Shown here: positions 51,464 to 60,348 of the stretch, in pieces | Numbering within the stretch: position 1 is the stretch's first letter | How the letters are laid out: every line of letters begins with the position of its first letter | Source of the DNA: Mycolicibacterium iranicum | Lineage (GTDB): Bacteria; Actinomycetota; Actinomycetes; Mycobacteriales; Mycobacteriaceae | Length of the DNA stretch: 64,000 nucleotides | Reading direction: 5' to 3' | Assembly: GCF_014190915.1 (NCBI RefSeq) | Contig: NZ_JACHVU010000003.1 | Location: 372,001 to 436,000, forward strand | Translations under genes and position numbers: made by a program | Notes under the pieces: generated by a model | Database searches by the model: none | What the model saw: the letters and a program-made list of their open reading frames with translations, nothing else | Told to the model about the DNA's origin: nothing

Positions 51464-54159
51464 TGGCCTTCCCCGCAAGCCCCCCGGCGTCGCACGCACG
51501 CGTCGGACCGGCCGACGCCGACAACCCGCTGGCGCCGTACCTCGCCATGCGGGCACAGCAGGCGCTGTTCGAGATCCAGCCGCATTTCAGCGGCCCGGTC
51601 ACCGGGTACGACGAAATTCTGGACTCCGCAGGGCATGTCAGGCCGGCCTGGCAGGAGGTCGCCGACTGCATCCGGGACCGCGGCCGCGACGGGCTGGACC
51701 GGCTGCGTGCCGTCGTACGCAGCCTGGTCGACAACGACGGCATCACCTACGTCCAGACCGAGCGGCACGGCCCGGCCGGCGGCGACGGCGGGACGGCCCC
51801 GGGGCCGTGGCAGCTCGACGCGCTGCCGCTGGTGATCTCGGCGTCGGACTGGAACGACCTCGAGGCCGGGCTCGTCCAGCGGTCGCGGCTGCTGGACGCG
51901 GTGCTGACCGATCTGTACGGCGAGCAGCGCCTGATCACCGGCGGCGTTCTGCCCCCGCAGCTGCTCTTCTCCCACCCCGGCTACGTGCGGGCAGCGCGAG
52001 GGATCGAGATCCCGGGCCGCCACCAGCTTTTCCTGCACGGCTGCGATGTCAGCCGAGATCCCGGCGGGGGGTTCACGGTCAACGCCGACTGGACGCAGGC
52101 GCCGTCGGGCGCCGGATACGCCCTGGCCGACCGGAGGGTGATCGCGCACGCGGTCCCCGACCTCTACGAACAGATCGGCCCGCGGCCCGCCTCGCCCTGG
52201 GCCCAGGCGCTGCGCCTGGCGCTCGTCGACGCCGCCCCGGAAGCCGCGGAGGAGCCCAGGGTGGTGGTGCTGAGCCCCGGCATTCATTCCGAGACCGCCT
52301 TCGACCAGGCCTACCTGGCAGGCGTGCTCGGTGTGCCACTCGTGGAGAGCGCCGATCTGGTGGTCCGCGACGGCACGGTGTGGATGCGGTCGATGGGCAC
52401 CCTCAAGCGGGTGGATGTGGTGCTGCGCCGCGTGGACGCCGAGTACGCCGATCCGCTCGACCTGCGGCCGGATTCGCGGCTGGGCGTGGTCGGTCTGGTC
52501 GAGGCGCTGCGGCGCGGCACCGTCACGGTCGTCAACACGCTGGGCAGCGGGATCCTGGAAAGCCCTGGGGTTCTGCGGTTTCTGCCCCAACTGACCGAGA
52601 AGCTGGTCGGCGAGGTCCCGCTGCTGCCGACCGCGCCGCTGTACTGGGGTGGCATCGACGTCGAGAGGTCACACCTGCTGGCTCACCTGTCGTCGCTGTT
52701 GATCAGGCCGGTCACCGGGGGACACCCCATCGTCGGCCCCGAACTCTCCGCGGCACGCCGGGAAGCGCTGGCGGCACGTATCGCGGCCACGCCATGGCAG
52801 TGGGTGGGTCAGGAGATGCCCCAATTCTCCTCCGCGCCCTCGGATTTCCTACCCGGCGGACTGTCATCGTCCAGTGTGGGCATGCGGCTGTTCACGGTGT
52901 CCCAGCGTGGCGGTTACGCGCCGATGATCGGCGGCCTGGGCTATCTGCTGGCGCCCGGCGCCGCAGCGTTCCGGCTCGAAACCGTTGCCGCCAAGGATGT
53001 CTGGATACGCACGCCGAGCCGGGTCACCGCCGAGAAGATCGTCCCGACGACACCCGCCGAACTCACCGGTTCCGAAACGGCCCGGGTGCCCGTCGCGGCC
53101 ATCTCCAGCCCCACGCAGGAAATCAGCTCGCCGCGTGTGCTCTCCGATCTCTTCTGGATCGGGCGTTACGCCGAGCGTGCCGAGCACATGGCCCGGCTGC
53201 TGACGGTGACCCGCGAGCGCTATCACGAATACCGTTACCGCCGAACGACGGACGGAAGTGAATGCGTACCGGTGCTGCTGACCGCACTCGGCATGGTCAC
53301 CGGCACCGACACCGGTGCCGGCGGAGATCACGCCGAACTCGTGGCCACCGCCCCGACCACGCTGTGGTCGCTGACGGCCGACCGGCTCAGGCCCGGGTCG
53401 CTGGCGCAGTCGGTGGAACGGTTGGGGCTGTCCGCCCGTGCGGTGCGCGACCAGATGTCCAACGACACCTGGATGGTGTTGGCCGCCGTCGAGCGCGCAC
53501 TGCTCTACGGCCCTGACACACCGCCGGATTCGCAGGCCGAAGGTGACGCGTACCTCGCCTCCACCGGCAGTCTGACGTTGGCGGGCATGCTGGCGCTGTC
53601 GGGGGTGGTGGCCGAATCGATGGTGCGCGACATCGGCTGGACCATGATGGACATCGGCAAGCGGATCGAACGGGGCCTCGCGCTGACCGCGCTGGTGCGC
53701 GCCACGCTCACCACCGAGCGCACCCCGGGAGCAGAACAGACCATCACCGAGTCGACCCTGGTGGCGTGCGAGTCGCTGGTGATCTACCGCAGGCGCAATC
53801 CCGGCACGGTCAGTGTGGCGGAGGTCGCGGAACTACTGCTTTTCGACGCGGGGAATCCGCGCTCGCTGGTGTATCAGCTGGAGCGTCTGCGCGCGCACCT
53901 CAAGGCCCTGCCCGGGTCGACGGGATCGTCGCGTCCCGAGCGGATGGTCGACGAGATCGCCGCCCGTCTGCGCCGGGTCGAACCCGCCGACCTCGAGGAG
54001 GTCGGCGACGACGGGACTCGCCCTGAACTCGACGCGCTCCTCGGGGCGATCCACGCGGACCTGCGCGAGCTGGCCACCGTCATCACGGCGACCCACCTGT
54101 CATTGCCTGGCGATATGCAGCCGCTGTGGGGGCCGCATGAACGAAGGGTGTTGCCGTGA
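51463..54159 (+). CDS. Circularly permuted ATP-grasp / alpha-E domain fusion
   Basis: An 898-residue protein homologous to Rv2567. The N-terminal part (about 1-545) is a circularly permuted ATP-grasp domain, with DNDGITYVQTERHGP and LDALPLVISASDWNDLEAGLVQRSRLLDAVLTDLYGEQRL. The C-terminal part (about 555-880) is an all-helical alpha-E domain, opening at SPRVLSDLFWIGRYAERAEHMARLL and ending GDMQPLWG. Such proteins are predicted from comparative genomics to ligate amino acids or peptides. It overlaps both the 44-codon ORF (TAATG) and the transglutaminase gene (GTGA), so all are co-translated. Confidence 0.9.
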   Translation: MAFPASPPASHARVGPADADNPLAPYLAMRAQQALFEIQPHFSGPVTGYDEILDSAGHVRPAWQEVADCIRDRGRDGLDRLRAVVRSLVDNDGITYVQTERHGPAGGDGGTAPGPWQLDALPLVISASDWNDLEAGLVQRSRLLDAVLTDLYGEQRLITGGVLPPQLLFSHPGYVRAARGIEIPGRHQLFLHGCDVSRDPGGGFTVNADWTQAPSGAGYALADRRVIAHAVPDLYEQIGPRPASPWAQALRLALVDAAPEAAEEPRVVVLSPGIHSETAFDQAYLAGVLGVPLVESADLVVRDGTVWMRSMGTLKRVDVVLRRVDAEYADPLDLRPDSRLGVVGLVEALRRGTVTVVNTLGSGILESPGVLRFLPQLTEKLVGEVPLLPTAPLYWGGIDVERSHLLAHLSSLLIRPVTGGHPIVGPELSAARREALAARIAATPWQWVGQEMPQFSSAPSDFLPGGLSSSSVGMRLFTVSQRGGYAPMIGGLGYLLAPGAAAFRLETVAAKDVWIRTPSRVTAEKIVPTTPAELTGSETARVPVAAISSPTQEISSPRVLSDLFWIGRYAERAEHMARLLTVTRERYHEYRYRRTTDGSECVPVLLTALGMVTGTDTGAGGDHAELVATAPTTLWSLTADRLRPGSLAQSVERLGLSARAVRDQMSNDTWMVLAAVERALLYGPDTPPDSQAEGDAYLASTGSLTLAGMLALSGVVAESMVRDIGWTMMDIGKRIERGLALTALVRATLTTERTPGAEQTITESTLVACESLVIYRRRNPGTVSVAEVAELLLFDAGNPRSLVYQLERLRAHLKALPGSTGSSRPERMVDEIAARLRRVEPADLEEVGDDGTRPELDALLGAIHADLRELATVITATHLSLPGDMQPLWGPHERRVLP

Positions 54160-55088
54160 CGGCGTTTTCGGACGGGCCGACCGCATCCCCGACGAGCAGG
54201 TGCTACGAGGTGACCCACCGCACCGAGTACCGGTATTCGGACGTGGTCACCAGCTCCTACGGGCGTGGCTTCCTCACGCCGCGTGACTCGGCCCGCCAGC
54301 GTTGCCTGTTCCACGAACTGGTCATCGAGCCCGAGGCCGCCGACAGCTCCACCAGCCGCGACGGCTACGGCAACATCAGCTCCTACTTCCACGTCACCGA
54401 GCGGCACCGCACCCTGAGCATCACGAGCCGCTCGGTCGTCGACGTCGACCCGCCCCCGCCCGATCTGTACCAGGGGCCGTCGGCCAGGGCGCCCTGGGAG
54501 ATAGCCCGGCCGGTCGGCGCGGACGGGGCGCTGGCGACCGAGTTCACCCTCGACCTGCAGCCACCGGAGATCACCGACGAGCTCCGCGCCTATGCGGCAC
54601 CCAGTTTCGTCTCGGGGCGGCCCTTGATCGACGTGCTCCGGGACCTGACCGCGCGGATCTACACCGACTTCACCTACCGATCGGGGTCGACGACTGTGTC
54701 CACGCAGGTGAGCGAGGTTTTGGCAGCGCGCGAAGGGGTATGTCAGGACTTCGCGCGGCTGGCGATCGCTTGCCTGCGTGCCAATGGTCTGGCCGCCAGT
54801 TACGTATCGGGATACTTGGCGACCGACCCTCCGCCTGGGAAGGAACGCATGGTGGGAGTTGACGCGACGCACGCGTGGGCGTCGGTCTGGACACCCCAGA
54901 ACCTCTGGCTCGGACTCGATCCGACCAACAATCAGATGGTGGACGAGCGTTACGTCACAGTCGGTTTCGGCCGCGACTACGCTGACGTGCCGCCGCTGCG
55001 GGGCATCATCTACACCGACTCGGAATCCAGCGTGATCGACGTCTCCGTCGACGTCGCGCCGTATGAGGGGGGAATGCTTCGTGCGTGA
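54156..55088 (+). CDS. Transglutaminase-like cysteine peptidase
   Basis: A 310-residue protein with an N-terminal beta domain (RCYEVTHRTEYRYSDVVTSSYGRGFLTPRDS) and a transglutaminase core. The catalytic triad is visible: cysteine in REGVCQDFARL (C196), histidine in VDATHAWASVW (H239) and aspartate in LGLDPTNNQ (D255). This family usually hydrolyses or transfers peptide amides. It starts at GTG 54156 overlapping the alpha-E gene stop, and its own stop overlaps the metallopeptidase gene. Corresponds to Rv2569c by position. Confidence 0.9.
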   Translation: MTAFSDGPTASPTSRCYEVTHRTEYRYSDVVTSSYGRGFLTPRDSARQRCLFHELVIEPEAADSSTSRDGYGNISSYFHVTERHRTLSITSRSVVDVDPPPPDLYQGPSARAPWEIARPVGADGALATEFTLDLQPPEITDELRAYAAPSFVSGRPLIDVLRDLTARIYTDFTYRSGSTTVSTQVSEVLAAREGVCQDFARLAIACLRANGLAASYVSGYLATDPPPGKERMVGVDATHAWASVWTPQNLWLGLDPTNNQMVDERYVTVGFGRDYADVPPLRGIIYTDSESSVIDVSVDVAPYEGGMLRA

Positions 55089-56166
55089 TTTCACGTGCCC
55101 GAACTGCGGGCAGAGGCTGTCCTTCGAGAACTCGCTGTGCCTGCACTGCAAGAGTGCGCTGGGGTTCTCTCTCGACGACATGGCGCTGCTGGTGATCGCG
55201 CCTTCGGAGGAGAGCGATCACGCCGGAGCGGTGGACGAGAGCCACTACCAGCTCTGCGCGAATCTACATCTCGCCGAATGTAATTGGCTCGTCGAAAAGG
55301 GTCCGATCGCCAAGCTGTGCGTGTCGTGCGCACTGACCCGAACACGCCCCAACGACGCCGACACCATCGCGCTGGCAGCGTTCGCCGCCGCCGAGAGAGC
55401 CAAGCGCCGGCTCATCGCCGAACTGCACGAGCTCAAACTGCCGATCGTGGGGCGCGACCTCGACCCGCAGTTCGGGCTTGCCTTCGATCTGCTGTCCAGT
55501 CAGTTCGAGAAGGTCTTCACCGGTCACCAGAACGGGGTCATCACACTGGATCTCGCCGAAGGCGACGACGTCCACCGCGAGCAGTTGCGCGTCGCGATGG
55601 ACGAGCCGTACCGCACACTGCTCGGTCATTTCCGCCACGAGATCGGTCACTACTACCAATACCGCCTGGTCGGCACGTCGCAGGATTACCTCGACCGCTA
55701 CGTCGAGTTGTTCGGCGACCCCAATCTCGACTATCAGGAGGCGCTGGACCGGCATTACAGCGAGGGTTCACCGGCAGGGTGGAAGAACGACTACGTGTCC
55801 TCGTATGCCACCATGCACCCCGCAGAGGACTGGGCCGAGACGTTCGCCCACTACCTGCACATCCGGGACACCCTCGACACTGCCGCGGCCTTCGGGTTCG
55901 CCCCGGCGACGGCGACCTACGACCGGAGAGCCTTGGGGCCCAGCGGTTTCGACACGCTGATCGATCTGTGGCTGCCTCTGTCGTGGGCGCTCAACCAGGT
56001 GAACCGGTCGATGGGCAAAGAGGACGTCTACCCGTTCGTGCTGCCCCCGCCGGTTCTGGAGAAGATGCGGTTCATCCACACCGTGATCGACGAGATCACC
56101 TCGAACCCGGCGAAACTGGCCGAGGTCGGCGCACCGGCGGCAGGCCAGGGCCAGCAGCTGAACTAG
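55081..56166 (+). CDS. Zinc-ribbon metallopeptidase (Rv2568c family)
   Basis: A 361-residue protein from GTG 55081. The first 30 residues are a zinc ribbon, C6PNC9...C20LHC23. A second Cys-rich segment follows (C59, C67, C80, C83). The zincin motif FRHEIGHYYQYRL (H186, E187, H190) and a downstream MHPAEDWAETFAHYLHI with a probable third ligand mark a putative zinc-dependent peptidase. It is the last gene of the ATP-grasp operon and would cleave what the operon's ligase makes. The stop overlaps the ASCH gene stop on the other strand. Confidence 0.88.
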   Translation: MRDFTCPNCGQRLSFENSLCLHCKSALGFSLDDMALLVIAPSEESDHAGAVDESHYQLCANLHLAECNWLVEKGPIAKLCVSCALTRTRPNDADTIALAAFAAAERAKRRLIAELHELKLPIVGRDLDPQFGLAFDLLSSQFEKVFTGHQNGVITLDLAEGDDVHREQLRVAMDEPYRTLLGHFRHEIGHYYQYRLVGTSQDYLDRYVELFGDPNLDYQEALDRHYSEGSPAGWKNDYVSSYATMHPAEDWAETFAHYLHIRDTLDTAAAFGFAPATATYDRRALGPSGFDTLIDLWLPLSWALNQVNRSMGKEDVYPFVLPPPVLEKMRFIHTVIDEITSNPAKLAEVGAPAAGQGQQLN

Positions 56167-56749
56167 GTAGTTTCCGTGGTCGCCGCCAGGAAGGCCCGGC
56201 CGCGCGGGGAGAGCCGATAACCCACGTCGAGGCTGAGGGTCAGTCCAAGGCCCTTGAGCTGCCGGACCCGACGCTTGAACCGCGGCACGTCCATTCCGGA
56301 GCGGGCGGCCAGATCAGGAGCCCGCACCGCCTCGTTCTCGCCGATCATCTGCAGGTAGCCGCGCGTCCACGGCGCCTCGGCCACCGAGTCCCAGCGGTCC
56401 AGGCGGGCGGCGATCGCGGCGATGTCCTCGGCGCCCAGGTTCTCGTCGGCCGCGAGCTCGGGACGCTCGTCGGGAGCCAGGAAGGACACCGCGATGGCAT
56501 AGGTGTGAGCGGCAGGTCGACGATCCAGATCGGCGCGGGCCGCCTCGACCTCCGGGTACCCGGCGGCGAGGGCCTGCGCCGCCGTCACCTGATGGTCCCC
56601 AGGGAGTTCGGTGACGTCGTCGATGCGGATGGTGCCCGCCTGCGTGCGCTGGGTGCCGCCCGGCCTGACGCGCGGTGCGTTCCACCGCCGCAGCACCAGC
56701 GTGACACGGCCTCGGCAATGCCCTCGGCGGTGGCCCGATTCAGCAACAC
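56163..56749 (-). pseudogene. ASCH domain protein gene with a single-base frameshift
   Basis: The uninterrupted part begins at about 56696 and reads LRRWNAPRVRPGGTQRTQAGTIRIDDV to the C-terminus SPRGRAFLAATTETT, like ASCH-domain proteins that bind RNA or nucleotides. The expected N-terminus is present upstream but in another frame: from GTG 56749, VLLNRATAEGIAE, then the frame breaks. Adding one G on the coding strand near 56710 (GAGGCCGT to GAGGGCCGT) restores continuous VLLNRATAEGIAEGRVTLVLRRWN. It is therefore a frameshift or an assembly error. A shortened product from GTG 56696 would lack the first beta strand. Confidence 0.75.
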
Positions 56750-56798
56750 ACGGGCGATGTTAGGCCGAACAGGCCGCTGCGCTCCCTACGATCACCCG

Positions 56799-57638
56799 GT
56801 GGCTGATCGCTATGGCACCGACATCCTGAACGACAACCCCCACCAATCCCGGCGGCCGCGCTCCGTCGAGCGGGCGATCGAGATCGGCATGGTCGTCGAG
56901 GACGCCCAGACCGGTTTCGTCGGCGCCATCGTCCGGGTCGAGTACGGGCGCATGGAACTCGAGGACCGCAACGGCCGTACCAAACCGTTCCCGGTCGGGC
57001 CCGGCTACCTCGTCGACGGCAAGCCGGTGATCCTGACCCCACCGAAGAAGGCCGGACCCGCGGCGCCCACACGGACCGCATCGGGTTCGGTCGCGGTGCA
57101 GAACGCGCGAGCGAAAGTCGCGCTCGCCAGCCGCATCTACGTCGAAGGGCGCCATGACGCCGAACTCGTCGAACAGGTGTGGGGCGAGGACCTGCGGATC
57201 GAAGGGGTCGTGGTCGAGTACCTCGGCGGCGTGGACGACCTTGCCGCGATCGTCGCCGACTTCCGGCCGGGCCCGGGGCGGCGGCTCGGGGTGCTCGTCG
57301 ACCACCTCGTGACAGGTTCCAAGGAGGCGAAGATCGCCGACGCGGTCCGCCGCGGACCCGGGGGTGAGCACACCCTGGTCGTCGGGCACCCGTTCATCGA
57401 CATCTGGCAGGCGGTCAAGCCGGCGCGCATCGGCGTGCCGCAGTGGCCCGTCATCCCCAAGGGGCAGGACTGGAAGCACGGGGTGTGTGCGGCGCTGGGG
57501 TGGAGGCACCGCGACCAGGCCGACATCGCCGCGGCATGGCAGCGGATCCGTGGCAGGGTGCGGGACTGGACCGACCTCGAGCCCGAGCTCATCGGCCGCG
57601 TCGAAGAGCTCATCGACTTCGTCACCGCACCCGTGTAA
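56799..57638 (+). CDS. DUF3097 family protein
   Basis: A 279-residue protein from GTG 56799, with no clear ribosome site, so possibly leaderless. An N-terminal SH3-like barrel with VERAIEIGMVVEDAQTGFVGAIVRVEYGRMELEDRNGR precedes a Toprim-like domain, ASRIYVEGRHDAELVEQVWGEDL, GVVVEYLGGVDDL, LVDHLVTGSKEAKI. The E-G-R-H-D motif and the D-H-L loop recall Toprim nucleotidyl-transfer folds. Nothing is known of its role. It lies 9 bp before rarA, so the two may share a transcript. Confidence 0.85.
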   Translation: MADRYGTDILNDNPHQSRRPRSVERAIEIGMVVEDAQTGFVGAIVRVEYGRMELEDRNGRTKPFPVGPGYLVDGKPVILTPPKKAGPAAPTRTASGSVAVQNARAKVALASRIYVEGRHDAELVEQVWGEDLRIEGVVVEYLGGVDDLAAIVADFRPGPGRRLGVLVDHLVTGSKEAKIADAVRRGPGGEHTLVVGHPFIDIWQAVKPARIGVPQWPVIPKGQDWKHGVCAALGWRHRDQADIAAAWQRIRGRVRDWTDLEPELIGRVEELIDFVTAPV

Positions 57639-57647
57639 GCAGGGAGC

Positions 57648-58976
57648 ATGTCCGCCAGCCTGTTCGACGTGCCCGGGGAGTCGTCGGTGCCGGCCGCCGG
57701 CGTCGCCGGCGCCTCGTCACCGCTGGCGGTGCGGATGCGGCCCACGTCGCTGGACGAGGTCGTCGGACAGGGCCACCTGCTGAAACCGAACTCGCCGCTG
57801 CGGCGTCTCGTCGAAGGCTCCGGTGCGGCCTCGGTGATCCTCTTCGGCCCGCCGGGAACCGGCAAGACCACCCTGGCGTCGATGATCTCGCAGGCCACCG
57901 GGCGCCGATTCGAGGCGCTGTCAGCGCTCTCGGCGGGGGTCAAAGAGGTACGCGCGGTGATCGACGTCGCGCGGCAGGCCTCGGTGCGTGGCGAGCAGAC
58001 CGTCCTGTTCATCGACGAGGTGCACCGCTTCTCCAAGACCCAGCAGGACGCCCTGCTGGCCGCTGTCGAGAACCGGGTCGTGCTGCTGGTGGCCGCGACC
58101 ACCGAGAACCCGTCCTTCTCGGTGGTGGCCCCGCTGTTGAGCCGGTCGCTGATCCTGCAGCTGCAGCCACTGACACCGGCCGAGGTGACCACGGTGATCC
58201 GGCGCGCGATCGACGACCCTCGCGGGCTGGGCGGCAAGGTCACGGTCACCGACGACGCGGTCGAACAGCTGGTGCAGCTGTCGGCAGGCGATGCGCGCCG
58301 GGCACTGACAGCGCTGGAGGTCGCCGCCGAGTCGGGCCAGGACGTCACGGTGGAGGTCATCGAACAGTCGCTGGACAAGGCGGCCGTCCGCTACGACCGC
58401 GACGGCGACCAGCACTACGACGTCGTGAGCGCGTTCATCAAGTCGATCCGAGGGTCGGACGTGGACGCCGCACTGCACTACCTGGCCCGCATGCTGGTGG
58501 CGGGGGAGGATCCGCGCTTCGTCGCCCGCCGCCTGATGATCCTGGCCAGTGAGGACATCGGGATGGCCGATCCGACGGCGTTGCCGACCGCGGTCGCCGC
58601 GGCGCAGACCGTACAGCTGATCGGCATGCCGGAGGCGCAGCTGACACTGGCGCACGCGACGGTTCACCTGGCCACGGCGCCGAAATCGAACGCGGTCACC
58701 ACCGCCCTGGGCGCGGCCATGGCCGACATCCGGGCCGGGAAGGCGGGACTGGTGCCCGCCCATCTGCGCGACGGCCACTACTCGGGGGCCCAGAAGCTGG
58801 GCAATGCCATCGGGTACCAGTACTCGCACGATCACCCCGGCGGCGTTGCGCCACAACAGTATCCGCCCGATGAGCTGGTCGGGGTCGACTACTACCAGCC
58901 GACCAACCACGGCATCGAGCGGGACATCTCCACGCGGCTGGAGAAGTTGCGGGCGATCATCCGCCGCAAGCGCTGA
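57648..58976 (+). CDS. rarA: Replication-associated recombination protein A (AAA+ ATPase)
   Basis: A 442-residue MgsA/RarA/WRNIP1-family AAA+ ATPase acting at stalled replication forks. [22 protein letters not shown] is the N-terminal signature. Walker A is GPPGTGKTT (67-75), Walker [20 protein letters not shown], sensor 1 [13 protein letters not shown] and sensor 2 [12 protein letters not shown]. The C-terminal tetramerisation domain contains [15 protein letters not shown] and the conserved ending [19 protein letters not shown]. Length is normal. Confidence 0.95.
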   Translation: MSASLFDVPGESSVPAAGVAGASSPLAVRMRPTSLDEVVGQGHLLKPNSPLRRLVEGSGAASVILFGPPGTGKTTLASMISQATGRRFEALSALSAGVKEVRAVIDVARQASVRGEQTVLFIDEVHRFSKTQQDALLAAVENRVVLLVAATTENPSFSVVAPLLSRSLILQLQPLTPAEVTTVIRRAIDDPRGLGGKVTVTDDAVEQLVQLSAGDARRALTALEVAAESGQDVTVEVIEQSLDKAAVRYDRDGDQHYDVVSAFIKSIRGSDVDAALHYLARMLVAGEDPRFVARRLMILASEDIGMADPTALPTAVAAAQTVQLIGMPEAQLTLAHATVHLATAPKSNAVTTALGAAMADIRAGKAGLVPAHLRDGHYSGAQKLGNAIGYQYSHDHPGGVAPQQYPPDELVGVDYYQPTNHGIERDISTRLEKLRAIIRRKR

Positions 58977-59000
58977 GCAGATCCGCGACCGGCCGGCCCC

Positions 59001-59051
59001 TTGACAGTGCGAGGGAGCGCTCCTATCGTCTTAATCAACCAATTGATTGAT
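59001..59051 (+). promoter_or_regulatory. SigA-type promoter with overlapping palindromic operator
   Basis: TTGACA (59001-59006), exactly 17 bp, TATCGT (59024-59029) form a good housekeeping promoter for the ArsR gene. Transcription would begin near 59036, inside the imperfect palindrome ATCAACCAATTGATTGAT (59034-59051), which has 16 of 18 symmetric bases. A second half site, GGTTGAT, follows at 59061. A repressor bound there would block the polymerase, implying autoregulation. Confidence 0.7.
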
Positions 59052-59069
59052 CAATAGAAGGGTTGATTA

Positions 59070-59435
59070 TTGGCCAGTGGTGAGAACGAAGACGCCCGGC
59101 TCGACCGCGCATTCCTGGCGCTCGCCGACCCGGTTCGTCGTGCGCTGGTGGCGCGCCTGTCGCGCGGCCCGGCGACGGTCAACGAGTTGGCGGCTCCGTT
59201 CGAGATCACGAAACAGGCTGTGTCCAAACACATCCAGGTGCTTGAGCAGGCGGGTCTGGTCACCAGGACCCGCGACGCGCAACGCCGACCGGTGCATCTG
59301 GACGCGGCCGCGCTCGAGGGGCTGACCGCGTGGATCGATCGCTACCGGCTGGACGCCGAACGCGCCTACCGCCGGCTCGACGATCTGTTGTCGGGCATCT
59401 CCACCGACCACTCCGAGAAAGGAACACCGACATGA
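59070..59435 (+). CDS. ArsR family transcriptional regulator
   Basis: A 121-residue winged-helix repressor. It starts at TTG 59070 with AGAAGG 8 bp upstream. The helix-turn-helix is ADPVRRALVARLSRGPATVNELAAPFEITKQAVSKHIQVLEQAGLV. No metal-binding cysteines are present, so it is not a metal sensor of the classical kind. It is co-translated with an SRPBCC protein (ATGA overlap), an arrangement common for ArsR/AHSA1 pairs. It probably represses its own operon through the palindrome at 59034-59051. Confidence 0.9.
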   Translation: MASGENEDARLDRAFLALADPVRRALVARLSRGPATVNELAAPFEITKQAVSKHIQVLEQAGLVTRTRDAQRRPVHLDAAALEGLTAWIDRYRLDAERAYRRLDDLLSGISTDHSEKGTPT

Positions 59436-59905
59436 CGAACGCACTGGACCTCAACGCTCCGGTCGACACCTTGGCCATGGAGTTCACCCGCGCCTTCGAC
59501 GCCCCCGTCGAGGCCCTGTACCGAGCGCATGCCGAGCCCGAGCTGGTGAAGCAGTGGCTCGGTCCGCACGGACTGGAGATGGACATCACCGAATGGGAGT
59601 TCCGCGATCACGGGGGCTACCGCTATGTGCACAGCAACGACGACGGATCGTTCACGTTCAACGGGACGTTCCACACGGTCCGCCGCAACGAATTCATCCT
59701 GCAGACCTTCGAATTCGACGGTGCTCCCGACATGGTGAACATCGAGTTCCTGTGGTTCGACGATCTCGGCGGCGGCCGGTCGCGGCTGCGGGGACGCTCC
59801 ATCTGCCCGACGGTCGAGGCGCGCGACGCTCTGCTCGCCTCGGGAATGGAGGGCGGGATGACGGAGGGTTACGACAAGCTCGACGCACTGCTGCCGCGCC
59901 TGTGA
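59432..59905 (+). CDS. SRPBCC / AHSA1-like protein
   Basis: A 157-residue member of the AHSA1 branch of START-like proteins: FTRAFDAPVEALYRAHAEPELVKQWLGP, GGYRYVHSND, FNGTFHTVRRNEFILQTFEF and the C-terminal GMEGGMTEGYDKLDALL. It binds an unknown hydrophobic ligand. The ATG overlaps the ArsR stop. The pair probably works as a small ligand-responsive unit, although the ligand is not known. Confidence 0.88.
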   Translation: MTNALDLNAPVDTLAMEFTRAFDAPVEALYRAHAEPELVKQWLGPHGLEMDITEWEFRDHGGYRYVHSNDDGSFTFNGTFHTVRRNEFILQTFEFDGAPDMVNIEFLWFDDLGGGRSRLRGRSICPTVEARDALLASGMEGGMTEGYDKLDALLPRL

Positions 59906-59915
59906 GCACACAGGG

Positions 59916-59951
59916 GTGATCCCGGCCGGTCGGGGGTCCAGCCGGGATCAC
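59916..59951. terminator. Hairpin between convergent SRPBCC and GlsB-like genes
   Basis: GTGATCCCGGC (59916-59926), 14-nt loop, GCCGGGATCAC (59941-59951) form a perfect 11-bp stem in the 67-bp gap between convergent genes. It lacks a T tract but suits a bidirectional terminator. Confidence 0.7.
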
Positions 59952-59972
59952 GTGGGCGGTGCCTGCGAGATG

Positions 59973-60281
59973 TCAGCGCATGAGGCCCGAGCGGCGGCGC
60001 CCCACCATCGGGGTCCGGCGCCGGCCCATCAGTGCGGCGACCAGGGCCACACCCGCGGCGGCGACGACGACCTGGACGAGGAGCTCCAGCCAGTCGATTC
60101 CGTTCGTGGCAACGGGGATTCCGATGGCCCGGGCGAGCGCGGTGCCGATGAACGCCGACACGATGCCGACCAGGATGGTGAGCAGCATGCCGATCGGCTG
60201 TCGGCCCGGCAGCACCAGGCGGCCGAGTACGCCGACGACGATGCCGATAAGGATTGCGGTGATGATGCCGGTGATGGTCAT
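59973..60281 (-). CDS. GlsB/YeaQ/YmgE-type small membrane protein
   Basis: A 102-residue protein with three glycine-rich hydrophobic segments (about 3-25, 31-52, 66-85). The opening ITGIITAILIGIVVGVLGRLVLPGRQPIG matches the transglycosylase-associated/YeaQ family, whose members are stress-linked. The C-terminus is basic (GRRRTPMVGRRRSG). Its function is unknown. Confidence 0.85.
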   Translation of the reverse strand: MTITGIITAILIGIVVGVLGRLVLPGRQPIGMLLTILVGIVSAFIGTALARAIGIPVATNGIDWLELLVQVVVAAAGVALVAALMGRRRTPMVGRRRSGLMR

Positions 60282-60348
60282 TTCTTCCTCCAGGTGACGA
60301 GCAGCTGAGGCAGAAATACCCTTGGCCGACTATGAATAAACGGTGACG

